Below, piece after piece: positions 1 to 10,800 of a stretch of DNA of 53,945 nt. The stretch comes from Brachionus koreanus (taxonomy: Eukaryota; Rotifera; Eurotatoria; Ploima; Brachionidae). Position numbers and translations under genes: made by a program. The stretch is from assembly GCA_016987375.1 (NCBI GenBank), contig PJRA01000263.1, forward strand, positions 4,588,786 through 4,642,730, in the 5' to 3' direction. The notes below the pieces were generated by a model. The model was not told the DNA's origin, did no database searches, and saw only the letters and a program-made list of their open reading frames with translations. The first letter of the stretch is position 1, and every line of letters starts with the position of its first letter.

Positions 1-30
1 TTTATCTACATATAATTCTATATCATATTG

Positions 31-155
31 GCATAATGAGTTGATGCTTAGTCAGGCCAAAATACATAATTGTCATCCTGATAATTTTCTTTAATCATTG
101 GTTCAAGTCGGTTCTTAATACACTCTTCAGTGTAGACACGTTGATTGACCGCTAA
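31..155 (-). pseudogene. Tc1/mariner-type transposase fragment, decayed
   Basis: Read on the minus strand, about 40 codons give recognisable transposase sequence: VNQRVYTEECI, then DDNYVFWPD and, after an in-frame TAA, ASTHYA. In Tc1/mariner (IS630 superfamily) DDE transposases the aspartate of the FWPD segment is the second catalytic residue. Here it is followed directly by a stop (bases 48-50), so the copy is dead. The fragment probably continues past the left edge of the window. Upstream sequence (about 155-480) cannot be aligned by eye to the rest of a transposase. The family is fairly clear; the subfamily is not. Confidence 0.6.
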
Positions 156-494
156 ACCAATAATGAAAATTAAATATGGTTCGATTTTTCACTACACTCT
201 CCGACATCTTGCTTACGTTACTGCTATAAAAAATATCATTCTTTAGCAACGTAGTGTTAACAAAAGTGAAATAAAATTAATCATCAATTACAAATTCATA
301 TCTGATATATTTTAATAGCTTTCGACGACATTTTGGTCATGCTTTCTTCTCCTGGTTAGCATTTATGATTGAAATAGGCTATAAGTTTAGCGGCCATTAG
401 TTTCGTCGCTATTTTTACAGGTTAACCACGTTGTACAAATCTTTTTTGATGGTTTGGTACATTTTTTACTAACAACCTATCGAAAATTCAACTT
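156..494. other. Non-coding interval, nothing recognised
   Basis: This stretch is less AT-rich than most spacers here and may contain more of the transposon relic to its left, but I see no open frame, repeat or RNA gene that I can support. Confidence 0.3.
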
Positions 495-680
495 ATGAAA
501 AAAAAAATTTTTTGTTTTAAAGGAATGATCAGTCTGATTTTAATGATCAGTGCCATTTTTTTTCTACACCCGTTATTAAAGCCGCTTGGAGCTAGTCCAA
601 GCAAAGATCTAATGAGCTATAGCAGTCGATTCATTGTGCTTCGCCATCAAAACATTAATCGTCGCTTTAAAGCTGTTTAG
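495..680 (+). CDS. Hypothetical 61-residue protein with N-terminal hydrophobic segment
   Basis: This short open frame starts MKKKIF and has a hydrophobic stretch at about residues 10-31 (MISLILMISAIFF core). That would suit a signal peptide or a single membrane anchor. The following 30 residues are polar and end in NRRFKAV, with a dibasic RR that could be a processing site if the protein were secreted. Base composition of the second half is less AT-rich than its surroundings, which mildly favours coding. I recognise no family. It lies between two transposon fossils, so it could be chance or transposon-derived. Confidence 0.25.
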   Translation: MKKKIFCFKGMISLILMISAIFFLHPLLKPLGASPSKDLMSYSSRFIVLRHQNINRRFKAV

Positions 681-1070
681 ATTAATTACACTCAGAATTG
701 CTTCTGCATAATACCACATTAAAGCAGCAAACTCATAAGAGTAAGTAATTAGTCGACTTCTTTTTAGCAATCTAGACCTTAAAACTAATGATAAAATTTA
801 ACATTAGAGGCCTGATTTTTAATTAAAATTTAAACTTAAATTATTTAGACTAATTAAAATTTAGAAGAATTAAAAAAAATTCCAAAATTTTTAAAAAGCT
901 TTTTTATATTTTTTTTATCAATAAAAACTATAGTTTCAATTTCTAAAATGGGTTTTTTAATGTTAACTAACTTTTGTTGTTTTTTTTTTTTCATTTTTTT
1001 GGCTACGATCATTTTTTATTAAGATTCTGAGGAAACATTCGATAGACTTTTTTATGAAAATATATTGTGT

Positions 1071-1084
1071 AGTATGTTGCAAAA
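1071..1084 (+). repeat. Left terminal inverted repeat of Tc1-like element
   Basis: The 14 bases are an exact reverse complement of 2110-2123. One further base at the outer edge differs (T here, C expected from the right end). Confidence 0.85.
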
Positions 1085-2109
1085 GTTTAGAAATTAATTA
1101 TTTTATTTAGCTAAAATTCTTATTTACTTAATTTGAAGAAAAGCTGAATCTATAAGAAAAAATTAAAAACACTAATTTGTAGAGTTTTTCTTCTTTCTTG
1201 TATCACATTCGGAATAAAAATATAATTAACTCTTAAATATTTATAATGAAAAATTTATAAAAATCAAAAAATAAAAGTCGGTTTAAAATTTTAGAAATTT
1301 GGATAATCCAAAAGATTAAACAATTATGTCAAACTTTTTTCACACCTTTATGATTAATTCTTATTCTTACATATGTTTAAATTTTGAACAATTGCCAATC
1401 TGTTAGGTGTATCTCGAAAATGTGTCTCTTCAACTAAAAAACGATATGAAGATAGTGGTACTGTGTCTGATCGAAGTCGTTCCGGGAGACCTCGAAAGCC
1501 AATTTTTAGGGATGAAAGTTACATTTTTAGAGAGATTAAAAAATTTCCCTCCAAGTTCTGTAACACAGACTACAAAACGGTAGAGGTTCAGCTGGTATAT
1601 ACCATCAAATGACACTTAGACTTTTCAGCAAGATGGCGCTTCGGTACATATGCTCATTCAGTGAGCGACTGAGTCAAAGAGCAGAACATTGAGATTCTTC
1701 CATGGTTTCAATCGAGAACTTATGGTCATACATGGGTGTCAAATTGGTAGACACTAAAGAAACCTCAATTGAACATTTAAAAGACGTTTACACTAGAAAT
1801 GGTTAGCGATTCCGATCGAATACGCATAAAAATTAATTGAATCATTGCCAAAAAGAGTTTTGGTTTTTTTTAACGCTAAAGGTGGTCACTTCAAATATTG
1901 AATTGTAAAAATTTCTAAACTTTTAAATTATTTTTATTTTCTAATTCATTGTATCTATTTTCTTTTTTGTTTTTTTTCGGATGATTTTTATTTTTTGCTT
2001 TTATAATTTTAGATTGATGACAAATGAAAAACAACAGCCTTTTCTTTTTTTTTCTCGCCTATTCTATTATATATGCGTAAAAATAATTATCTGGTTAACT
2101 AAAAAAAAA

Positions 2110-2123
2110 TTTTGCAACATACT
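2110..2123 (-). repeat. Right terminal inverted repeat of Tc1-like element
   Basis: Exact reverse complement of 1071-1084. It extends one base to give CAGTATG as the outermost sequence and then abuts TA. Confidence 0.85.
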
Positions 2124-2310
2124 GTATAAACTTTTTCAATAACAAAGAGAATAACTTTTTCTAGCATTTGGATTGACTTTTAAACTTGAAACTAAATATT
2201 TATTATTTCAAAATTAAAGATAATTACAATTTATGAGAGTTTAAATTTAAAATCAAACAAAGAAAAATAATTATATGAACAAATAACCGAGTAGACAAAA
2301 CAAAATGACT

Positions 2311-3522
2311 TCATTCGTCATGACTTCGCTTTCTTCCGTTTCTTATTGATTCTGTTCTCTCAGAGCTGTGATCATCACGACGATGACTTTTGTGATGTCT
2401 TGAATGCTTATGTTTTCGTCTATGTCGTCTCTCAGATGACGAATCTTTAGATCGAGACCTTGATCTCGAATCTTTTTTTCTGGACTCATGTTTGTGCCTG
2501 TGTGAACTGCTTCGATCGCTGCTTCTCTTGGTACTTTTCTCTCTACTAGGACTTCTACGCCTGCGTCTCTCTTTTCTCTCTCTGGATCCATCTGCTGATC
2601 GGCTTCGACTTTTTCTCAGCCTTTTTCGCTCATCTCTAAGAACCTCACTCAATTCAGGAGGGGGTGAACGCTTCATTATCAAGCCACTAATCATTTTAAA
2701 AAAAATTCAAAATTTATATTTAATTAACTTTAAAAATACTTTTCGTAAAAAGCATTTGAATCAATACAATTTCCATATCTTTCTCTCAGAGCGTCCATTA
2801 TTTCGTTTTGTATCGGTACTGGTATTCTCGGGAAAAGAGTATCAAACCATTCTAGCCGAATAAGCCACTTACGAAGCATTTGACCGATTGAAATAACCAT
2901 ACCTCCACCAGCTTTGACATCAAGTTCCTTTAATTTTAATTTAAACAATTTTAGCAATAGGTTAGAATTTTTTTGATTACTTCTTCATCATCTAAATAAT
3001 CACAAAACCAACTGAACAAATCTTGAGGATTTTGAGTGTAGCGAACATACATAAATCCAAGTCCTCTTATGTAAGGTGAATCCTTATGAGTTATTAGACC
3101 AATGACTTGTTTTCTAGTAAGTTTTAAAGTGTAAAGCTTGTACAAAAGACAGTAAGCAGTTGAAACAATACCACCGCCACCTACTCCTCGGACACCACCG
3201 CACATGCCAGTAAGACCCTGTGTGCGCCGGCTTCCTTTTTCCCAAGGCTCCAAATGATTTACCTTAAGCAAAAAAAAAGCATTTAAAATTTTAGTAGTTA
3301 GTAAATAATTTTGAGTAATTCTTTAATTATTAGGACTAACTTGAACTTGGAATTTCAACTAACTCGATAGTATATTTCATCTATAACTTCGTGATACGTT
3401 TTGAGTTCGAATAGCTTCTGTTTAAAATAAGTAGAAGATTGAATGTTTGTTAGAATCATAGGATTCAAATTCATCGACTCCTTGTTACCCCATATATGAA
3501 GTACATTTGTTTCACGACCCAT
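2311..3522 (-). CDS. PRPF38B: Pre-mRNA-splicing factor 38B
   Basis: PRP38-family proteins act in spliceosome activation in the nucleus. The model has four exons: 3522-3364, 3262-2981, 2927-2740 and 2686-2311, joined by GT-AG introns of 53-101 bp, giving 334 residues. Residues 1-53 contain WGNKESMNLNPMIL and ELKTYHEVIDEIY. Exon 2 carries HLEPWEKGSR, GMCGGVRGVGGGGIVSTAYC and LTRKQVIGLI. Exon 3 carries ELDVKAGGG, then LEWFDTLFPRIPVP, the strongest PRP38 signature. Exon 4 is an Arg/Ser-rich tail (RSRSRS, SRERKERRRR, RHKH) as in metazoan PRPF38B. PRPF38A lacks the EPWEKGSR form, so 38B is favoured. The protein is shorter than vertebrate PRPF38B (about 540 residues), mainly because of a shorter RS tail. 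The third splice junction is the least certain. Confidence 0.92.
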
Positions 3523-5410
3523 TCTTTTTTATTTGTTTTTTTTTATTAAGATTATTTTTTTAATTTCTCCTATGAAATAATTTTTTTGGCTACAAATACA
3601 TATTCCCATAATGCTTTTAATTTCATATTCATTTTAGTTTTTAATCATAATGGCATAAATAACTTAACAAAAAAAATAATTTAAATATAAACATATTGAA
3701 ATTGTCTTTCTACATATTTCAATCATTATCTTTATTGTGAATTTAGCGAATTCAAAACGGTCATTGACAAAGAAATCTATGTAATTGTGAGAATCAAAGA
3801 ATTCACATATTGGTTCAAGTTTCATAATATTTAAATGTTAAAAATGACTTTAATTTTGATTATTTGAAGAATTTCTAAAATTTTATAAGAAGATTTATTA
3901 GCATATAGTGAAACAGTAATTTTTCTCTATTTTAACAAAATTTAACTAAAAATAACATTTTTTTTAAAAAAGAATTAATTTTTACGGAAATAATAAAAAT
4001 AAATCAATTCTTCTAACAATACAAAAAATTAAGATTATAATGAAAAATTATTCTCAATTAAAAAAAAATTGTTTATCTTGCTACTTTAGTAAAGGTTCGC
4101 TTTTGTAAGGTCTTTGTCTTACCGTATTTTAAATATTGCTCTACACTTTTATTCTATTTTGATACCAGAAGCAATATATAAATAAGCTTGCTTAGAGTTT
4201 TAATGAACTAAATAACGCTTTAGAAGTTTATGGACTTTATTCTTTCCAACATATAATTTTTGAAAAGATGCAAACTTTCTCTTACAAAAAATGTCTTCTA
4301 TAATACAATCCTTCCTTTAATTTAAAGCAAAAAAAAAAATAACATAAGGAAATCGAATTATTATTTAAGTAACAGCAATAACCTAACTGAATCTATGGCC
4401 GAATCAAGGGGTAGAAAAAAAACTTTTGAATAATTTTATTCAAGATTTTTAAATTCCTTTGTGATCAAGAGATCAATTTTGATCAAGTTTTCAACGTTTG
4501 GTAATACAATTTTAAATAATATAAATTTAGTTTATGTATTTATTGTTTCAAAATCTGAATTATTAAATTTAAATACCTTGTTGTTAAGTTTTTTCAAATA
4601 ACAATTAGATCAAAAATACTTTTCAATTTTATTATTTTTATTTTTTTATCAATTATTTTTAATAATAATTTTCATAAATGAAGTGTTAATCAGTTACTTG
4701 AGACATGGGTACTAATACCTGTTGATTAAACTTAAACTATAACACTATAACAATACAAAATATTGAAAAAAAAAAAAGGTGACTTGTTCTAAAAGATTTA
4801 AATTTAATATCAAGACTTGAAATCTGAACAATTCTGATTATGATTATCTTGATTTAGGCACATAATATAAATCATGTTCTCAATCCAATCTGTATCCCGA
4901 ATAAACCTTCAAAAGCATGTCTTGATTATTTTTAAAATCGATTCCATAAAATGATTTAAATTAAATGATATTCAGTTATTTTTTAAATTTTGATTGAACC
5001 AAATTCGCTTTATTTCCGAAAGCATTTATTTCGTAATTTTTTTTGTTTAATTTATTACAGATATTATTTTACAAAAAACTAATTATAGACTAATTATAAA
5101 TTTAGTCCTGAAAATATTTGTTGTCAAGGAATTTGCGTCAATTTTTGATTCTAAATCTAATATTTACATTAATATTAAATGATTTTTCTTCAATAAATTG
5201 CTAATTTTCTAGAATCAATTTCTATATTTATTAAAAATTTATTTGAAACAAATGTAATGTTAGTTTAACAATATGAGAATTAGATCAAATCGTGAATGTA
5301 TTATTTTATTCAAAAGTTAAAGCAAAAAAATAATTTAATTAATTTTAAAACCATGCTTTTTCGTTTATTAATAATAAATAAATTATTGAAGTTTTTTATT
5401 TTTATCAAAG
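3523..5410. other. AT-rich spacer between divergent PRPF38B and IMP3
   Basis: This 1.9 kb spacer separates two divergently transcribed genes and must hold both promoters. I see no coding sequence, RNA gene, TIR or tandem array in it, only homopolymer runs. Confidence 0.5.
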
Positions 5411-6215
5411 ATGGTCCGAAAATTAAAATTCCATGAGCAAAAGCTTTTGAAAAAAGTTGATTTCATCAATTGGGAAATCGATAATAATTTACATGAAATA
5501 AAAATCTTAAAAAAATTTTTTATTCAAAAGAGAGAAGACTACACAAAGTTTGTCAAACCTTGTCGATTTAAATAATAATTATATATTATTTATATTTATA
5601 GGTACAATAAATTATCGAGGGAGATAAGAGAAATTGCCGACAAAATAAAAGAACTTGATCCTAAAGATCCTTTCAGGATTGAATCAACTTCATTGCTTTT
5701 GGATAAATTGTAAAATCGTAACGAAACAATTTTGAATTAAATTAATTTAATTTAATTTCTAAATAGGCACAATATGGGGTTGATTCCTACCAAAGAAAGT
5801 CTGGAAATGGCTCACAAAGTAAATGCGAGTCGATTCTGCCGACGAAGACTTCCATGTGTGATGATTCGAAACAAAATGGCGCAAAATTTGCAAGCAGCAG
5901 TTAAATTTGTTGAGCAAGGGCATGTTCGAGTCGGTCCTGAACGGATTACAGATCCAGCATTTTTGGTAAGCCGTAAGCTTGAAGATTATGTCACGTGGAC
6001 CGATACTTCTGCAATTAAAAAACAAATCCAAGAGTATAATGGAATGGTAATTTATTTTAAAATTAATTATAATTAATATCATGATGAAAATCAACAAGCT
6101 AAATTTGATTTAAAAGCGATTATTCTAATTAAAAATTAACTAGCATTTTTCATCATGATTTTTAAAGCTAAAGCTAATCAAATTTTTGTTTTAGAGGGAT
6201 GATTTCGAAGGCTAA
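5411..6215 (+). CDS. IMP3: U3 small nucleolar ribonucleoprotein IMP3
   Basis: IMP3 is a U3 snoRNP component that helps U3 base-pair with pre-rRNA during 18S processing in the nucleolus. Four exons (5411-5547, 5602-5709, 5767-6046, 6195-6215) give 181 residues, matching the usual 180-185. The protein begins [18 protein letters not shown], a hallmark N-terminus, followed by [16 protein letters not shown]. The S4-type RNA-binding region in exon 3 includes [28 protein letters not shown] and [18 protein letters not shown]. The last exon adds only RDDFEG. Introns are 54, 57 and 148 bp. Splice phases agree at every junction. An AATAAA lies about 15 bp after the stop. The convergent GPCR gene begins its 3' end 440 bp away. 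Confidence 0.95.
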
Positions 6216-6656
6216 ATTTTTTAATGTAAATAATAAAATAAAGATTTTGTTTCTCTCAAATAATTTTTTAATTCCTGTCAAAAAAATATCAAATCTAAAT
6301 TAAATAGTAAAAAATTGTCAACTTTGCCTATCAAATAGTACATAAGAAATTTGAAATCAAAATTTAGATCTAAAACTTTAAACAGATCTTTTTACTTAAC
6401 CAACCATTCACTTGTCAAAGAAAACATTTCGAAAAATTATAATGAATAAAAAATTTTCATCTCTTTTATTATTTTTAGCTTTAGTTTAAACTAAAATTTT
6501 TATTTTAAAATCTAAAACAAATTCAAAATAAATTTAAAAAAATATTAGGCATCAATTTTAAAGCAATAAATTCTGATTTCTTTTGCTTTATTCGTGACCA
6601 ATTTCGATATTTGTTCAGAATATCAGGAGTAAATTTTGTCAATAGAACTCTAATAA
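6216..6656. other. Shared 3' spacer of IMP3 and GPCR genes
   Basis: The genes converge here. AATAAA near 6233-6240 serves IMP3. A TTTATT (AATAAA on the minus strand) near 6587 could serve the GPCR. Nothing else is visible. Confidence 0.5.
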
Positions 6657-7892
6657 TTATAATCTCTGATTATTCACAAGAGCTACACATTCTGTGTTTG
6701 GTTTCTTGATAATCTTATCTGTTCTCGGCTTGGTAAGCTTAGTGTTATTGGTCGTTGTATTTAATCTTCGATTAGTTGAATTTGATTTTAACTTTACAAA
6801 TACTTCATTGATAAACTTGATAAATTCTTCTCGAAATTTACTACTTGTAATGAAGTAAATAAAAAAATTGAAGGTCATATTGCAGTAGGATAAAAATTCA
6901 ACGATGGCCAAAGTTAAATGGTCTTCACTTAAATCTTTGTAAAAATACATTGAAATAACTACTGGCGCTAAAAACATCAAAAATAAAATATTAACCGGGA
7001 TCAACATTAGAGCCAAATTTCTTGTTCGTGTACTAAATTTAGCTTCATTCGGATTTCTGATCGCAAAGCTTCCCTTTTGTTCTCCAATCGTTTTTCCATT
7101 CTTTTGCTCAGTTTGCGTTCCAACGCTAGGCTTTTTTATATTAAACTTTTTTGATTGTTGCGCAACTCTGACAATGATAATTACGCTGCAAGTTAACATT
7201 ATAAAAAAAGGTATGAATGCGTAAATGCTCATATCTGTTATTTTCCATACCTCTTGAACAATGTGATCATAATAGCTTCCTTTGCGCGTCTCACAAACTA
7301 CTCGGGTTTCATTTATTGCTGAATCCGGTATTGTCTCTGTATAGCCACTCTCAAAAATTAAAAAGTGGCCAGACAAGCCAAATGTGAATATAAGAATAAT
7401 GCTGGTCACTTTAAAAGCCACTTTTGGTGTACAAAAATCTTTGGCTCGATGAATAAACATAACTGATATAACTCGATCAATGCTGATCATACATAACAAT
7501 AATGAAGATAAATGACTTAGAAAATATGTCAGAAAGACGTGAATTTTACATATTGGCAAACTCATGGTTCGCAAGTCTTTATTTAGATTGTAATCCATCA
7601 TGACACGGGTCAGTGTTACGTACAATAGCGCCAAATTTGTCACATTCAGAAAGGCAAAATAGCAAAATGAACTAAAGCGTCTCATTTCCTTCCGGGTAAA
7701 CACTATTATTGATAGTATGTTAGCAATTGTGCCAAGAATAAGAAATCCAATCGGAAATGTAGGCCATATATACTTGAATGCAATTTGGTTGGTATACTCG
7801 AAACGGCTAATTGATGTTGTTGTAAACCAAAAAGCTGGACTTGTAGTCAAGTTTTTACTTGGTTCTGGCATTTTAACTTGTGATTTGATCAT
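6657..7892 (-). CDS. Rhodopsin-family G protein-coupled receptor, probable peptide receptor, orphan
   Basis: The single exon encodes 411 residues with seven hydrophobic segments at about 43-66, 76-97, 115-138, 161-181, 222-243, 292-316 and 325-348. TM1 has the conserved Asn (GTIANIL, N58). C115 at the start of TM3 and C200 in the second extracellular loop can form the family disulfide. The DRY box is IDR (138-140) and the NPxxY box is NFFIY (342-346), so the helix-7 proline is missing, and the usual TM2 Asp is also absent. NLT (14-16) and NET (194-196) are possible glycosylation sites. The third intracellular loop is long and basic. Such divergent receptors belong to the broad peptide/FMRFamide-like class in invertebrates; the ligand cannot be inferred. 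Two in-frame Mets (1 and 8) could start translation. Confidence 0.88.
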   Translation of the reverse strand: MIKSQVKMPEPSKNLTTSPAFWFTTTSISRFEYTNQIAFKYIWPTFPIGFLILGTIANILSIIVFTRKEMRRFSSFCYFAFLNVTNLALLYVTLTRVMMDYNLNKDLRTMSLPICKIHVFLTYFLSHLSSLLLCMISIDRVISVMFIHRAKDFCTPKVAFKVTSIILIFTFGLSGHFLIFESGYTETIPDSAINETRVVCETRKGSYYDHIVQEVWKITDMSIYAFIPFFIMLTCSVIIIVRVAQQSKKFNIKKPSVGTQTEQKNGKTIGEQKGSFAIRNPNEAKFSTRTRNLALMLIPVNILFLMFLAPVVISMYFYKDLSEDHLTLAIVEFLSYCNMTFNFFIYFITSSKFREEFIKFINEVFVKLKSNSTNRRLNTTTNNTKLTKPRTDKIIKKPNTECVALVNNQRL

Positions 7893-10800
7893 TTTTCTTT
7901 TATTGGAAAAAAATAGACTTTTCTCACTTTCTTATTTTCCAATAGAAATTTTTATTAAATCATAATTGAATAATAAATTTTGCTAAAATATCTTTGAAAA
8001 AAAATTCAATAAAATTATAAAAAAATAATAATTTTTCCTTGTTTAAGTAAATAATAGTAAAAAAAAAACTAAAAACTTTATCTTTTTTTTAAAAACATAA
8101 ATTGCCAAATAGTTGCTTATTTATAAGTTGGAAAATTTTTTCAAGTGAATATTTCTTATAGATTATTATTGAAAAAATAAGCTCCATTAATAGAATGAAT
8201 ATGCCACTTAATTATTAATTTAACCAAAACATGAAATGAGCTTGTGTTAAGTTCGCATGAATTTTTAGCAAATATTTGGCCACAATTGCGGATAAATTTA
8301 ATTCTAGTTGTTTTTCTTTCTCTCTTTTTTAAATCAATACAGATTTGTATGCTTTTTATTTGTTACTTTAGTATATTAATTAAGAGCTCTTAGCCTTATT
8401 GATGAATTTTTTTCTAAAATAATCTCTAAAATATTGATAATTACTCGTAAATGTATTAGGATTAAATTGAACCAAGTTTCATGATGCTAGCTAGTGTTAT
8501 TATTTAATGACAAGTTTGTTATTTTGTCAATCACATATGTGCTTTAGTATGCTATAAACTAGCTTTAGTATTTATTTTGCTAAACTTAAAATCATGGCAT
8601 GAACTAATTTATAATTTTTTTTCTATAATCTATCTACCAGTATCAATTTGACAATTGTTATTAGATATTTAAGAAAAACTGAGAATTTCTCCCATTCATC
8701 AATTTCAATTATAATTAAAAACTTTTAAATTTAAAATTGATGGAAAAATTAAACAATTTAGTTCAAATGTTTTTTTAAACAATTTTAATTATAGAATTAA
8801 AGTGTAATTACAAATCTGCTTACGAACATATCCTTTTTAGAACACTATTAGCAAGCTATATTACCATAATCAAAAATTAAACTAGTATTTTTGTCATTTT
8901 TTGTTGATATTTTGATCTAAATTCTAAACACATATTGAATAATAAATTTATTATATTATACAATTAGCTTTTCGTAAAATTTTCTCAAATCTTAAAATGA
9001 AAAATCACTTTTTATGCTTTAAAAAAAATGTTCAAAATTGTTAATAAAAAATTTTCTTTATAAACAGGTTAATTGTAATTAAATTTTTGATTTTCCTGTA
9101 ATTGTACCCGCAGTTTTAGTAGTCTTCCTTAAGCAATAATTTTTACCAGAAATCCGCCTTGTTTATTTGAATAAAATATTTCAAATATTTTGTAGCTGGG
9201 ATTTAAAATTAGACAAGCTGTTACTTTTATTACAACGAACTTTAATATAATGAATTATATGATCGCTTGATAAAAACAATTGAGCATAAAATTTTATCGT
9301 TTTATTAGATTCAGCGCTACATTAAATTTCAGAAAGCAATGCCATAAAATACTCTCATTTCTAAGCCAAATAGCTAATTAAAGTGACATGGAAAAAATTA
9401 ATTAGAGGCCGAGATTATCTGAGAAGGAGTAGTTGAACTTAATTTTTGAACTGAACAAACTTAGTCCGAAACTAGAAATTACCCTTTTACAGGAATTTTT
9501 ATTCAAACCCAAATTTTAATAGATTAAAGATATTTCATTTAAATAAATAAATTCATGTATTTATATTTTTTAATCGAAAATAACCTGATGATTCATTATA
9601 ATTTTTTTCTTCCGTTAATTGGGCAATCTTTGTTCAGTGAAGTCTACAAACCTTCATGTAATGGAATAGGTTTGGCAAAATTGACGTCAATTAGCTTTAA
9701 AAATGAAATTGGTTTTGCAAAAGTCGCGTAAAAAATTACGCATTACATCTTTAGTGAAAAACGAAATATTCGTCAAAAATTATTAATTGATTAAATAATC
9801 ATTTGTAAGGAAAACGAAAAAAATCTAGAATGCTTTGATTTTAATGTTTTTCTATTATGAAATTTTGATAGTTTTGACATTGTGTTTAGCATAGCTTAAA
9901 ATAAAGCATGTTTTTACTTATTATCACAGGAGATAACAAATGCTATCAATACCAATATTCTGCTAAATGAATGTGTTTACATTACATGATAAAATAAGCA
10001 AGATTTTAAAGGATGTTTATAATAATTAAAATTGGTGTTTTTAAATCTTATTGAAAACTAATTCTTTATGATTCTGATAATTGAGTAAATAGAAGCATAA
10101 ATTAAAACTAAAGAGAATTTTTTAATACCCAAAAAAAGATTTCCTTCCGCAAATAAAAAAATTTCTTAATCTAGTTGATTCAACTGTAGTTCTCTAGAGA
10201 CAGAAAATACTGTTTGCTATGTGTGCTTGTCAATGTTGTTCAATCTCAAAGCGTGAAATTCAATAAGCAAACAAAAACAGCATGGCCGCCCTTATTTCAA
10301 GTTATTTTTTATTTATCTTTATTTTTCACCAATAATCAAGTAAATGATTTATAAGCTTATATTTTTTTAGATATAATTTATAGCTCAATTGAAATGGGTT
10401 AGTGAAAAAAAACAGAATAAACTTAAAATAAATTAATGGAAACTTAAGTAAAACAGGAATAGTGAATTATTTGGCAAATAGCTCAAACATTAATTTTATT
10501 TCACCTATATATATATATATATATAAGTGAATATATATTTTTAAATATTGATATTTTTTTATGTACAGTATCATGATAGGATTTTAGATTAACTTTTACG
10601 AGATGTTATAAAAGTTATTTATTATTATATAAATTAATTTCTATTTAGAGAATTGAAATGCAACCACTAGCTTAAGTTATTTACCGGATAATGATTGCTG
10701 TCAAATTAGAAAGTTCTCCCCAGTCAATAGATCGATTTTTGTTGATAAAGATATTACTTTCTAGTAGTTAGTTATTTTGATAGCTACATATTTAAATAAT

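Larger units (their letters stand above)
1070..2126 (+). mobile_element. Internally deleted Tc1-like DNA transposon with terminal inverted repeats
   Basis: The ends carry inverted repeats, AGTATGTTGCAAAA at 1071-1084 and its complement at 2110-2123. The right end is followed by a TA (2125-2126), the target dinucleotide of Tc1/mariner elements; the left equivalent has decayed to TG. Inside, on the plus strand at about 1391-1905, are pieces of a Tc1-like transposase: a helix-turn-helix region ending in the typical GRPRK, then FQQDGAS near 1623 (second catalytic Asp), ENLWSYMG near 1714 (catalytic Glu) and a C-terminal KLIESLPKRV with AKGGH. Stops and frameshifts separate the pieces. The segment that should carry the first catalytic Asp is missing between about 1610 and 1620. 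It cannot encode an active enzyme. Confidence 0.85.

Noticed and set aside
2492..2863. Leu/Ser-rich plus-strand frame opposite PRPF38B
   Set aside because: It is the antisense of the Arg/Ser repeats and of the PRP38 domain exon.
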